Source: DATHTK01 sp035463295
Lineage (GTDB): Bacteria; Actinomycetota; Rubrobacteria; Rubrobacterales; Rubrobacteraceae
DNA length: 18,751 nucleotides
NCBI GenBank assembly: GCA_035463295.1
Contig: DATHTK010000100.1
Span: forward strand, 1-18,751
Direction of reading: 5' to 3'
The notes under the pieces were generated by a model. The model did not search any database. It was not told the DNA's origin and saw nothing but the letters and a program-made list of their open reading frames with translations. Position 1 is the stretch's first letter. Each line of letters begins with the position of its first letter. Below are positions 9,208 to 15,508 of this stretch, piece by piece. The translations under genes were made by a program, and so were the position numbers.

Positions 9208-10458
9208 ATGAGCAGGGAGACGCAAAGGAAGTTCTCGACGACGCCCGGGACGCGCGACGTCCTGCCGCCGGAGTCCACTCGGCTCCTCGACGTGCAGTCC
9301 AGAGTCCTGGAGCGGTTCCGGATGCACGGTTTCAGGGAGGTCGTCACGCCGGCGCTCGAGTACGCCGAGGTGGTAGACGAGCCGATGCTCAGGGACACTT
9401 CCTTCAAGCTCTTCGACCCCGACAACCAGACCCTCGTCCTCCGCCCGGAGATGACTACCCCCATCGCGCGGCTCGTCGTGCAGCGGCTGCGCAACAGCCC
9501 GCCGCCGCACAAGCTCTCCTACAGCCTCCCCGTCTACCGCCGGGCGAACGTCGGCCGGGGCCAGAGCGCCGAGTTCCACCAGGCCGGCGTCGAGGTCGTC
9601 GGCTCGTCGAGCCCCGGGGAGGACGCCGGCGCGATCTCCCTTCTCGTCGACGCGCTCGAGAGCCTCGGGTTGCGCGCGGCGGCGGACTTCGTCCTCGTCC
9701 TCGGCCAGACGGCCTTCTACGAGGGTTACCTCCGGCGCCACGCCCCCGGTGCCGCCCCGGATCTCCTCTCGGCCCTCGCCGCCAAGGATCTGGTGCGGGT
9801 CGACGAGGTCTCGGCGACGCTGCCCGACGAGGTCGCCGCCGGCGCGAGGGGCATCCCGCGCATCGTCGGGCCGGCCACGGACGCCTCCGTGCTCGAGCGC
9901 GCCGGGCGATACGCGGAGCCGGGCTCCGATGCGGAAGGGGCGCTCGCGAACCTGCGAGAGATCCTCTCTCACCTCGACGCCTACGGGCGGCTGGGCGCCG
10001 TGATGCTGGATTTCGGCCTGATCGGGCGCCGCAACTACTACACCGGGGCGGTCTACGAGGTCTACGCCGCCGGGCTCGGGTTCACCGTGGCGAACGGCGG
10101 TCGCTATGACAACCTGCTCCTGCGCTTCGGGGAGCCGCTTCCAGCGACTGGCTTCGCGATCTCTCTGGAGCGTCTGATCTCCGTTCTCCCCGACGAGAAG
10201 CCGCCGCCCCTGCTCGTCCTGGTCGGCGGGAGCGTCGAGGCCGCCCGGGCCACCGCGCGCCTCCGCGCCCTCGACGTCCCGGTACTCTACCTCACGGAGG
10301 ACCTGCCGCAGGAGGCGGCCCTCCGGTACGCCCGCTCAGTGGACGCCGCCTGGGTCTGCTACCCGGCGCCGGACGGCTTGAAGCTCGCCGCTGCGAACCC
10401 GGAGAGCGGCTTCGAGCTCGCCACGCCCGAGTCGGTGGCGGTGAGGGTTCTCTCTTGA
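9208..10458 (+). CDS. hisZ: ATP phosphoribosyltransferase regulatory subunit
   Basis: This 416-residue paralogue of histidyl-tRNA synthetase forms a hetero-octamer with the short HisG and is needed for its activity and histidine feedback. The class II core is clear: LRPEMTTPIARLV (78-90), motif-2-like YRRANVGRG..EFHQAGVEVVG (110-132) and NYYTGAVYEVY (276-286). Residues needed for aminoacylation are lost. The motif 2 R-x-E glutamate is Ala113, and the catalytic arginine expected before DYYT is replaced (GLIGRRNYY, Gly273). So it should not be a tRNA synthetase. A C-terminal region (about 332-416) with LLVLVGGSVEAA looks like a degenerate anticodon-type domain, as in the longer HisZ proteins. 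The stop overlaps the hisG start by four bases. Confidence 0.9.
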   Translation: MSRETQRKFSTTPGTRDVLPPESTRLLDVQSRVLERFRMHGFREVVTPALEYAEVVDEPMLRDTSFKLFDPDNQTLVLRPEMTTPIARLVVQRLRNSPPPHKLSYSLPVYRRANVGRGQSAEFHQAGVEVVGSSSPGEDAGAISLLVDALESLGLRAAADFVLVLGQTAFYEGYLRRHAPGAAPDLLSALAAKDLVRVDEVSATLPDEVAAGARGIPRIVGPATDASVLERAGRYAEPGSDAEGALANLREILSHLDAYGRLGAVMLDFGLIGRRNYYTGAVYEVYAAGLGFTVANGGRYDNLLLRFGEPLPATGFAISLERLISVLPDEKPPPLLVLVGGSVEAARATARLRALDVPVLYLTEDLPQEAALRYARSVDAAWVCYPAPDGLKLAAANPESGFELATPESVAVRVLS

Positions 10459-11096
10459 GCGGCCTGCGGGTGGCGGTGCCCAAGGGCGCGATCTTCGAGG
10501 ACGCCCTCGAGGCGCTCGGGGCAGCCGGGTTGCCGGTAAACGTGTTGCGGGAGAACGGGCGCCGGCTCGTCTACACGGCGGGCGACACGGAGTTCGTCGT
10601 CAGCCGGCCCTCCGACGTGCCCGTCTTCGTCGAGTACGGGGCGGCGGACGTCGGGATCGTCGGGAAGGATGTACTGGAGGAGCAGCGCCCGAACGTGATG
10701 GAGCTGCGGGACCTCGGGACCGGCGCGTGTCGCATGATCCTGGCGGCGCCCGAGAAGGACGCCGGCGCCGTCCAGAGGGCGATCTCGCACGCCGAGGTCG
10801 TTCGTGTCGCGACCAAGTTCCCGAACACCGCTCGCCGCTACTTCGAGTCGCTCGGGCGCCAGGCGGAGATTATCGAGCTCCACGGCTCCATCGAGCTCGC
10901 CCCGCTCGTCGGGCTCGCCGAGTGCATAGTGGACCTCACCGCTACCGGGACCACGCTGCGCGAGAACGACCTCGTAGTCCTCGACGAGATCTCCACCTCC
11001 ACCGCGCGCCTGATCGCCAACCGCGGCGCCTACCGCCTGCGCCACACTCAGGTCGCGGCGCTCCTGGACGCCATGCGCGGAGCACCGCGTGGTTAA
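10455..11096 (+). CDS. hisG: ATP phosphoribosyltransferase catalytic subunit, short form
   Basis: This 213-residue enzyme joins PRPP to ATP in the first, committed step of histidine synthesis. It is the short form, lacking the C-terminal ACT-like histidine-binding domain, and so depends on HisZ for activity and feedback. Motifs seen are LRVAVPKGAIFEDAL at the N-terminus, AADVGIVGKDVL (about 57-68) and the PRPP-binding signature DLTATGTTLREN (near 160-171). The start is a rare TTG at 10455 that shares four bases with the hisZ stop (TTGA), which indicates translational coupling and a fixed subunit ratio. The 3' end overlaps hisD by eight bases. Confidence 0.95.
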   Translation: MSGLRVAVPKGAIFEDALEALGAAGLPVNVLRENGRRLVYTAGDTEFVVSRPSDVPVFVEYGAADVGIVGKDVLEEQRPNVMELRDLGTGACRMILAAPEKDAGAVQRAISHAEVVRVATKFPNTARRYFESLGRQAEIIELHGSIELAPLVGLAECIVDLTATGTTLRENDLVVLDEISTSTARLIANRGAYRLRHTQVAALLDAMRGAPRG

Positions 11097-12357
11097 GCGG
11101 ATCGACGCTCGCGGTAGTGAGCCGGCGGCGACCGCCGCCGGGCTGCGGCGACCGGGGGGTTTTCTCTCGGCGCACGTCCGCGACGCCGCCCGCCGCATCT
11201 GCGAAGACGTGCGTAAGCGGGGCGACGAGGCCCTCCTCGACTACACCGCGCGCTTCGACGGCGTGAGGCCGGACCCGCTGCGGGTTCCCGAGACGGAGAT
11301 AGACCGGGCTCGCGCGATGCTCTCCGCGGAGATCGAGGAGTCCTTCATTGCCGCTATAGAGAACGTGCGGGCGTTCCACAAGCGGGAGATAGACCGCTCG
11401 TGGGAGATGAGCCGGGGCGGGGCGACGGTCGGCCAGCGGGTGCGCCCCTTGAGGCGGGCCGGCGTCTACGTGCCCGGCGGCCACGGCGCGTACCCGAGCA
11501 CCCTCGTGATGGCCGCGGTCCCGGCCCGCGTCGCGGGAGTCGGGGCCGTCTGCGTCTGCGCCCCGCCGGGCCCCGACGGCCGGGTGAGTGAGAAAGTGCT
11601 CGCGGTGGCCGGCTTGCTCGGTCTGGACGAGGTCTACGCGGTCGGGGGTGCCCAGGCGGTAGCAGCGATGGCGTACGGTACCAGCAGCATCCCCGCCGTA
11701 CACAAGATCGTCGGTCCCGGAAACGACTACGTGACGGCGGCGAAGCTCGAGGTGTTCGGCGTCGTCGGGGTAGACGCCCCGCAGGGGCCGAGCGAGGTAG
11801 TGGTTATCGCCGACGCGAGCGCCTTCCCCGGCCGCATCGCCCGGGACCTCATGGCCCAGGCCGAGCACCTCTCTGGGGCCTCGGCCATCCTGCTCACCCC
11901 GAGCGCCGAGCTCATAGAGGAGACCGAGCCGTTGCTCTCCGGTGAGCCCGCCGAGCTCATAACCCTCGTACGGGTGCGGGACATGAAACAGGCGGTCGCC
12001 ATTACAAACCACTACGCTCCCGAGCACGCGCACGTGATCTCCGAAGATCACGAGGCCGTCTTGCAGGACCTCGAGGCCGTCGGCCTGGTCGCCGTCGGGG
12101 ACATGAGCCCGGTCGCCCTCGGCGACTACGGTGCCGGTCCCTCGCACGCCCTGCCCACCGGTGGCACGGCCACGTGGGCGTCCGCTCTGGGTACCCACGA
12201 CTTCACCGCCCGCACCAACTACGTCCACTACACCCGCGAGGCACTCCGATCCTTCGGCCCGCACGTCGAGCGCCTGGCGCGCCTCGAGGGCTTCGAGAAC
12301 CACGCCGAAAGCGTCAGCGTACGCCTCCGCGGTAGAGAGGGGGAAGACAGTGGTTAG
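11089..12357 (+). CDS. hisD: histidinol dehydrogenase
   Basis: This 422-residue zinc enzyme carries out the last two NAD-dependent oxidations, from histidinol through histidinal to histidine. The signature VYVPGGHGAYPSTLVMAAVPA (126-146) is followed by zinc ligands matching the E. coli set: Gln257 and His260 (AQAEHLSG), Asp346 (LGDYGAG) and His405 (FENHAES). Glu312-His313 (APEHAHV) are the catalytic acid/base pair. The NAD-side segment IVGPGNDYVTAAK is at 207-219. The GTG start at 11089 lies inside the end of hisG (GTGGTTAA), and the same overlap is used for hisB at the other end, so this gene is tightly coupled on both sides. hisC, which often follows hisD, is absent here. Confidence 0.96.
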   Translation: MVKRIDARGSEPAATAAGLRRPGGFLSAHVRDAARRICEDVRKRGDEALLDYTARFDGVRPDPLRVPETEIDRARAMLSAEIEESFIAAIENVRAFHKREIDRSWEMSRGGATVGQRVRPLRRAGVYVPGGHGAYPSTLVMAAVPARVAGVGAVCVCAPPGPDGRVSEKVLAVAGLLGLDEVYAVGGAQAVAAMAYGTSSIPAVHKIVGPGNDYVTAAKLEVFGVVGVDAPQGPSEVVVIADASAFPGRIARDLMAQAEHLSGASAILLTPSAELIEETEPLLSGEPAELITLVRVRDMKQAVAITNHYAPEHAHVISEDHEAVLQDLEAVGLVAVGDMSPVALGDYGAGPSHALPTGGTATWASALGTHDFTARTNYVHYTREALRSFGPHVERLARLEGFENHAESVSVRLRGREGEDSG

Positions 12358-12934
12358 ATCCGGCACGGCCGCGCGCGAGACCGGGGAGACGTTCGTGAGG
12401 GTGGAGATCGCCCTCGACGGTAGCGGGGCGGCCGACGTCTCGACCGGCGTCGGATTCTTCGACCACGTACTCCATCTCCTCTCCCACCACTCGGGCATAG
12501 ACCTCCGAATCGAGGCGAACGGGGATACCTGGGTGGACGACCACCACACCGTCGAGGACACCGGCCTCGTGCTCGGGCGCGCCTTCGATGAAGCCCTCGG
12601 CGACCGCTCGAACCTGACCCGCTTCGCCGACGCGAGCGCGCCCCTGATCGAGGCGCTCTCGACGGCCGCCGTCGACCTCGGGGGCCGCAGCCACCTTACC
12701 TGCAATCTCGGCCCGATGCCCGAGAAGATCGGGACCTTCGACACCGAGCTCTTCGCCGAGTTCCTCCGCGCCCTTACGCAGTACGGCCGCTTTACCCTGC
12801 ACCTGAACTGCCACTACGGCGAGAACGCCCACCACAAGGTCGAGTCCGGCGTGAAAGCGCTTGCCCTTGCGCTGCGGGCCGCCATCTCCCCGCGCACCAC
12901 CGGCACCGCCTCCACCAAAGGGGTAATTGATTGA
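12350..12934 (+). CDS. hisB: imidazoleglycerol-phosphate dehydratase
   Basis: This 194-residue monofunctional dehydratase turns imidazole-glycerol phosphate into imidazole-acetol phosphate. Metal-binding histidine clusters are all present: GVGFFDHVLHLLSHHS (33-48), DDHHTVEDTG (63-72) and CHYGENAHHKVES (154-166). There is no fused histidinol phosphatase domain, so that step must come from another gene. The GTG start at 12350 shares eight bases with the end of hisD and has a good ribosome site (GAGAGGGGGAAG) just upstream inside hisD. A longer reading in the same frame from 12131 lies wholly inside hisD and is not credible. It is the last gene of the tightly packed group. Confidence 0.95.
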   Translation: MVRSGTAARETGETFVRVEIALDGSGAADVSTGVGFFDHVLHLLSHHSGIDLRIEANGDTWVDDHHTVEDTGLVLGRAFDEALGDRSNLTRFADASAPLIEALSTAAVDLGGRSHLTCNLGPMPEKIGTFDTELFAEFLRALTQYGRFTLHLNCHYGENAHHKVESGVKALALALRAAISPRTTGTASTKGVID

Positions 12935-13036
12935 GCATTTCAGCTAGGCAGTAATGGTCTGGGTCGGCGAAAGCGCCGTGCACGCGGCCGTTCCGCAGAG
13001 CATGACCGTGTACGGGCTGAACGGCGGTAAACTGAA
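12935..13036 (+). other. 102-base break between hisB and hisH
   Basis: This gap interrupts an otherwise overlapping gene string. It contains a small hairpin (CGGCG, loop AAAG, CGCCG, around 12965-12978) and, at its end, a TAAACT -10 element. No reading frame with a plausible start fills it. hisC is not present even as a recognisable remnant. Confidence 0.5.
13028..13033 (+). promoter_or_regulatory. -10 element for hisH-hisA
   Basis: TAAACT is three bases before ATG 13037 and six bases before the in-frame GTG 13040. A transcript starting six or seven bases downstream would begin with the GTG, giving a leaderless hisHA message separate from hisZGDB. The -35 region offers only a weak ATGACC (13002-13007) at a long 20-base spacing. 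Confidence 0.4.
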
Positions 13037-13666
13037 ATGGTGACCAGCTTGAGCGTAGCGGTCATCGACTACGATGCCGGGAACACCCTCTCTGTCACCC
13101 GCGCTCTGGAGAAGGTCGGGGCGACGGTGGACCTGACGTCCGACCCCGATCGCGTGGCGCTGGCGGAGGCGGTGGTCCTGCCGGGCGTGGGCGCCTTCGG
13201 TGATTGCGTGAAGAAGCTCGCGGAGAGGGGGATGGACGACGCCTGCCACGAGGCGTACGGGGCGGGCAAGCCGTTTCTCGGTGTGTGCGTGGGCTTGCAG
13301 GTTCTCTTCGAGGGGTCCGAGGAGTCACCGGGGGTCGAGGGCCTCGGTATCCTGCCAGGGATGGTTCGGCGCTTCGAGGTGGGGGATCTCAAGGTGCCCC
13401 ACATGGGGTGGAACCAGCTCGAGGTGGTGCGGGACCACCCGGTGCTGGAGGGGCTCGATGGCGAGGCGTTCTACTTCGTCCACTCCTACTACCCCGAGCC
13501 GGACGAAGAGGGAGGAGACCTCATCGGAACGTCCGACTACGGCGTGAGGTTCTGCGCGGCGGCGGGGCGGGAGAACCTGGCGGCCGTGCAGTTCCATCCC
13601 GAGAAGAGCAGTCGCGCGGGGCTCGAGCTCTACGAAAACTTCCTGGCGTGGGCGCGGCGCTCATGA
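13037..13666 (+). CDS. hisH: imidazole glycerol phosphate synthase, glutaminase subunit
   Basis: This 209-residue class I glutamine amidotransferase supplies ammonia to HisF through the synthase channel. The catalytic triad is complete: Cys84 in PFLGVCVGLQ, with His187 and Glu189 in VQFHPEKSS. The nucleophile elbow reads GVCVG, where GICLG is commoner. The N-terminal IDYDAGN has an Asp where most HisH proteins have Gly. The start is ATG 13037 or the next codon GTG 13040, which the spacing of TAAACT favours; there is no real ribosome site. The 3' end overlaps hisA by four bases. The partner hisF is not in the window. Confidence 0.94.
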   Translation: MVTSLSVAVIDYDAGNTLSVTRALEKVGATVDLTSDPDRVALAEAVVLPGVGAFGDCVKKLAERGMDDACHEAYGAGKPFLGVCVGLQVLFEGSEESPGVEGLGILPGMVRRFEVGDLKVPHMGWNQLEVVRDHPVLEGLDGEAFYFVHSYYPEPDEEGGDLIGTSDYGVRFCAAAGRENLAAVQFHPEKSSRAGLELYENFLAWARRS

Positions 13667-14388
13667 GCAGCTTCACCGTCTACCCCGCTATCGATCTGCG
13701 GGGTGGCAGGTGCGTTCGGCTCGTCCAGGGGGACTTCGGGCGGACAAAAGAGTACGATGCCGATCCCGTCGAGCGGGCGCGCGAGTGGGAGCGGCGGGGG
13801 GCGCGGGCGATCCACGTCGTCGACCTCGACGGGGCAAGGCACGGCGCGCCACGTCAGCTCGGCCTGATCCGCGAGATCTCCGGTTCGGTCGGAGTTCCGC
13901 TCCAGGTCGGCGGCGGCGTTCGGACGTTCGAGGACCTTCGCGCCGCGCGGGCGGCCGGCGCGGCCAGGGTCGTGATGGGCACGGCGGCCGTCGGCGACCG
14001 CGAGCTCCGTCTCCGGGCGCTGGAGATGCTCGGTCCGGACCTCGTGGTCGCCGTCGACTCCCGCGGCGGCGTCGTCGCGACCCACGGCTGGCAATCGTCC
14101 AGCGGCGTGCACGTCCTAGATCTCGCCGAAGAGCTGGCCTCCGACGGCGTCGGTTCGGTCCTCTACACCGACGTCTCCCGTGACGGCATGGACGCGGGCG
14201 CCGCTCTCGAGGAGACCGCCGCCGTCGCCCGCGAGCTGCCGACAATAGCGAGCGGCGGGGTTCGCGACACCACGGACGTCGCCGCCCTCACGAAGCTACA
14301 CGGCGTCGTCGGGGTCGTCGTGGGCACGGCCCTCTACGAGGGCCGGGTAACGCTCGAAGAGCTGCTCGAGGCGGCCGGGGCTCGTTAG
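13663..14388 (+). CDS. hisA: phosphoribosylformimino-AICAR phosphate isomerase
   Basis: This 241-residue TIM barrel isomerises ProFAR to PRFAR, the substrate of HisH-HisF. The catalytic aspartates are Asp11 (AIDLRGG) and Asp132 (AVDSRGG). Phosphate-binding segments LQVGGGVR (80-87) and IASGGVRD (close to the C-terminus) close the two half-barrels. Many actinobacteria use the dual HisA/TrpF enzyme PriA. Here the segment after Asp132 reads VVATHGWQ, the ordinary HisA form, without the Arg-x-Trp arrangement of PriA loop 5 as I remember it, so a purely histidine role is favoured. ATG 13663 overlaps the hisH stop (ATGA), showing coupling. hisF, which commonly follows hisA, is missing. Confidence 0.94.
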   Translation: MSSFTVYPAIDLRGGRCVRLVQGDFGRTKEYDADPVERAREWERRGARAIHVVDLDGARHGAPRQLGLIREISGSVGVPLQVGGGVRTFEDLRAARAAGAARVVMGTAAVGDRELRLRALEMLGPDLVVAVDSRGGVVATHGWQSSSGVHVLDLAEELASDGVGSVLYTDVSRDGMDAGAALEETAAVARELPTIASGGVRDTTDVAALTKLHGVVGVVVGTALYEGRVTLEELLEAAGAR

Positions 14389-14389
14389 A

Positions 14390-14411
14390 GTCCCCCAGAC
14401 GGGGCGGGGAC
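14390..14411 (+). terminator. hairpin after hisA
   Basis: GTCCCC (14390-14395) pairs with GGGGAC (14406-14411), with an alternative inner CCCC/GGGG pairing across AGAC. It starts two bases after the hisA stop. No T-run follows, so termination strength is uncertain. Confidence 0.4.
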
Positions 14412-14420
14412 GAATATTCG
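14411..14420 (+). promoter_or_regulatory. 10-bp AT-centred palindrome
   Basis: CGAATATTCG is a perfect dyad between the hisA hairpin and the larger dyad at 14433-14452. Its centre is 27 bases upstream of the centre of the larger dyad. It may be an accessory binding site or chance. Confidence 0.25.
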
Positions 14421-14432
14421 TGCCACGCGAAA

Positions 14433-14452
14433 AATCACCCAAATGGGTGATT
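14433..14452 (+). promoter_or_regulatory. 20-bp lux-box-like operator
   Basis: AATCACCC, AAAT, GGGTGATT form a perfect inverted repeat of eight-base arms around a four-base centre. Its midpoint (14442.5) lies about 42.5 bases upstream of the start point predicted from the TAGGAT at 14473-14478. This is the position and length at which LuxR-type activators bind and touch RNA polymerase. It lies 82 bases before the RTX-type gene. A hairpin role is less likely, because the stem is short and no T-run follows. The regulator is not in the window. Confidence 0.55.
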
Positions 14453-14472
14453 CGAAGATCCCCCGGTGCATG

Positions 14473-14478
14473 TAGGAT
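14473..14478 (+). promoter_or_regulatory. -10 element for the RTX-type gene
   Basis: TAGGAT fits a -10 hexamer. The -35 position (about 14450-14455, ATTCGA) does not match consensus and overlaps the dyad's right arm, as expected for an activator-dependent promoter. The leader to ATG 14534 would be about 49 bases and contains GAAAGGAGCAAGG as ribosome site. Confidence 0.45.
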
Positions 14479-14533
14479 TGACTCGTCGATCTCGCAAGAC
14501 GGCGGCTCTTTGTGCCGTGAGAAAGGAGCAAGG

Positions 14534-14935
14534 ATGAGGCGGCGAGCGATATCATTGGTGGTAGCTGTACTGGTCGCGCTGTTGGCGGTCGGCGGGATAG
14601 CCCTGGCGGAGACCCTCAACGGGGGACCCGGCGATAACAGGCTCATCGGGAGCAACGGGCGGGACCAGATCAGCGGGGGGGGCGGCGACGATTTCATAAA
14701 AGGCCTGAGGAGCCGTGACGTGCTCAACGGCGGGGCGGGTAACGATACCATCATCGCCGGACCGAGACACGAGTCCGCCCTGGATACCGTCACCGGTGGC
14801 AAGGGCAATGATCGCATCCGGGTTCGCAACCGCCCGGCGGCGAAGGACGTCGTCGACTGCGGGTCCGGCTTCGACCGGGTTCGGGCGGACCGCAAGGACG
14901 TGCTCTCCGGCTGTAACCGGGTAACCCGCCGGTAA
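14534..14935 (+). CDS. secreted mini RTX-type calcium-binding repeat protein
   Basis: This 133-residue protein has a Sec signal peptide (residues 1-25: MRRR, hydrophobic core, cleavage after ALA) and then glycine/aspartate nonapeptide-like repeats: GGPGDNRLIGS, NGRDQISGGGGDDFIKG, NGGAGNDTIIAG and TGGKGNDRIRV. These resemble the calcium-binding parallel beta-roll of RTX proteins, but with only about five turns. Two cysteines (109 and 127) in the DCGSGFDRV...SGCNRV tail could form a disulphide cap, a pattern I recall from other actinobacterial secreted repeat proteins. ATG 14534 has a good ribosome site; a longer reading from 14420 would destroy the signal peptide. A Sec signal replaces the C-terminal type I secretion signal usual in RTX toxins. 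Function unknown. Confidence 0.8.
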   Translation: MRRRAISLVVAVLVALLAVGGIALAETLNGGPGDNRLIGSNGRDQISGGGGDDFIKGLRSRDVLNGGAGNDTIIAGPRHESALDTVTGGKGNDRIRVRNRPAAKDVVDCGSGFDRVRADRKDVLSGCNRVTRR

Positions 14936-14950
14936 TAGAAGCCGAGAGGC

Positions 14951-14978
14951 GGCGCTCCCACGGTACCGTGGGGGCGCC
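14951..14978 (+). terminator. strong hairpin after the RTX-type gene
   Basis: Two 14-base arms (14951-14964 and 14965-14978) pair completely apart from one G-T wobble, around a GGTACC centre. It lies 15 bases after the stop codon and between convergent genes. There is no following T-run. Confidence 0.55.
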
Positions 14979-15022
14979 TCCACGGAGAAGCTCTCGCGAG
15001 GGATCCGCTCCTCCCCAAGATC

Positions 15023-15049
15023 CGGCGTGCAGGACAGTTCTGCACGCCG
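15023..15049 (-). terminator. hairpin after the small minus-strand gene
   Basis: CGGCGTGCAG (15023-15032) and CTGCACGCCG (15040-15049) form a perfect ten-base stem with a seven-base loop. On the minus strand it follows the stop at 15057 by seven bases. With the hairpin at 14951-14978 it makes a back-to-back pair that insulates the two convergent genes. Confidence 0.55.
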
Positions 15050-15056
15050 CAACGAT

Positions 15057-15365
15057 TCAGAGTTCGAGTCGGGAGGTCACGGGCTCGCCGGCCTCGTACT
15101 TGGCCGACTGCATCGCCCGCCAGGCGAGCTGCGAGAGGGCCTCGTCGGTCGGCTGCCGGAGGTCGGGGTGCGCCTCTGAGATGGCCTCTCGCGACGTCTC
15201 CACCGCCGCGTCGAGCGCGGCATTGATCTCGTAGGCGCGGGCGGCCTGGTACTTCACTCGCAGCTCTCGCCGGACGGCGTCGTCGACGGAGTAGGACAAC
15301 TCGTACTCCTCGGTGCGGCTCTCGTAATCTCCGAGGCGGCGGATGGTCAGGATCAAGTCCGGCAT
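15057..15365 (-). CDS. hypothetical protein, 102 residues
   Basis: I do not recognise this protein. It is acidic, soluble, without membrane segments or cysteines, and probably mixed: a beta-like start (MPDLILTIRRL), then YELSYSVDDAVRRELRVKYQ and a long helical middle (about 40-90) ending QLAWRAMQSAKYEAG. Reality as a gene is supported by coding-like amino acid composition, by its own hairpin at the 3' end (15023-15049), and by a TAGGAT six bases before ATG 15365, consistent with a leaderless message. It is divergent from the penicillin-binding protein gene, with 143 bases between the start codons. Confidence 0.6.
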   Translation of the reverse strand: MPDLILTIRRLGDYESRTEEYELSYSVDDAVRRELRVKYQAARAYEINAALDAAVETSREAISEAHPDLRQPTDEALSQLAWRAMQSAKYEAGEPVTSRLEL

Positions 15366-15371
15366 GCAAGC

Positions 15372-15377
15372 ATCCTA
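15372..15377 (-). promoter_or_regulatory. -10 element of the small unknown gene
   Basis: On the minus strand this reads TAGGAT, with six bases (GCTTGC) to ATG 15365. Transcription would begin at or next to the A of the ATG. No ribosome site separate from this element is present. Confidence 0.4.
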
Positions 15378-15508
15378 TCATCGGCCGGGACGACCGGCGA
15401 GGCTGCCCGGCTTTGCACCACATATAACGAAGGCTGGGCTCGGGGGCCGCCTATGTCGTGTGTGTTCATCGGGGCGGTCGCGTTGGGGTAGACTGGTGCC
15501 GAGTATCC

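Noticed and set aside
9208..10458. Histidyl-tRNA synthetase (hisS)
   Set aside because: The class II core is present, but the motif 2 glutamate and the arginine before the YYT block are lost, and the gene overlaps hisG, so HisZ fits better.
10942..12744. 600-codon open frame on the minus strand
   Set aside because: It lies opposite hisD, hisB and the end of hisG, all with intact catalytic motifs. Its translation is Arg/Gly/Val-rich shadow sequence with no motif; long antisense frames are expected at this GC content.
13663..14388. PriA (dual HisA/TrpF isomerase)
   Set aside because: The segment after the second catalytic Asp reads as ordinary HisA (THGWQ). A test of tryptophan-side activity or the presence of a separate trpF would settle it.
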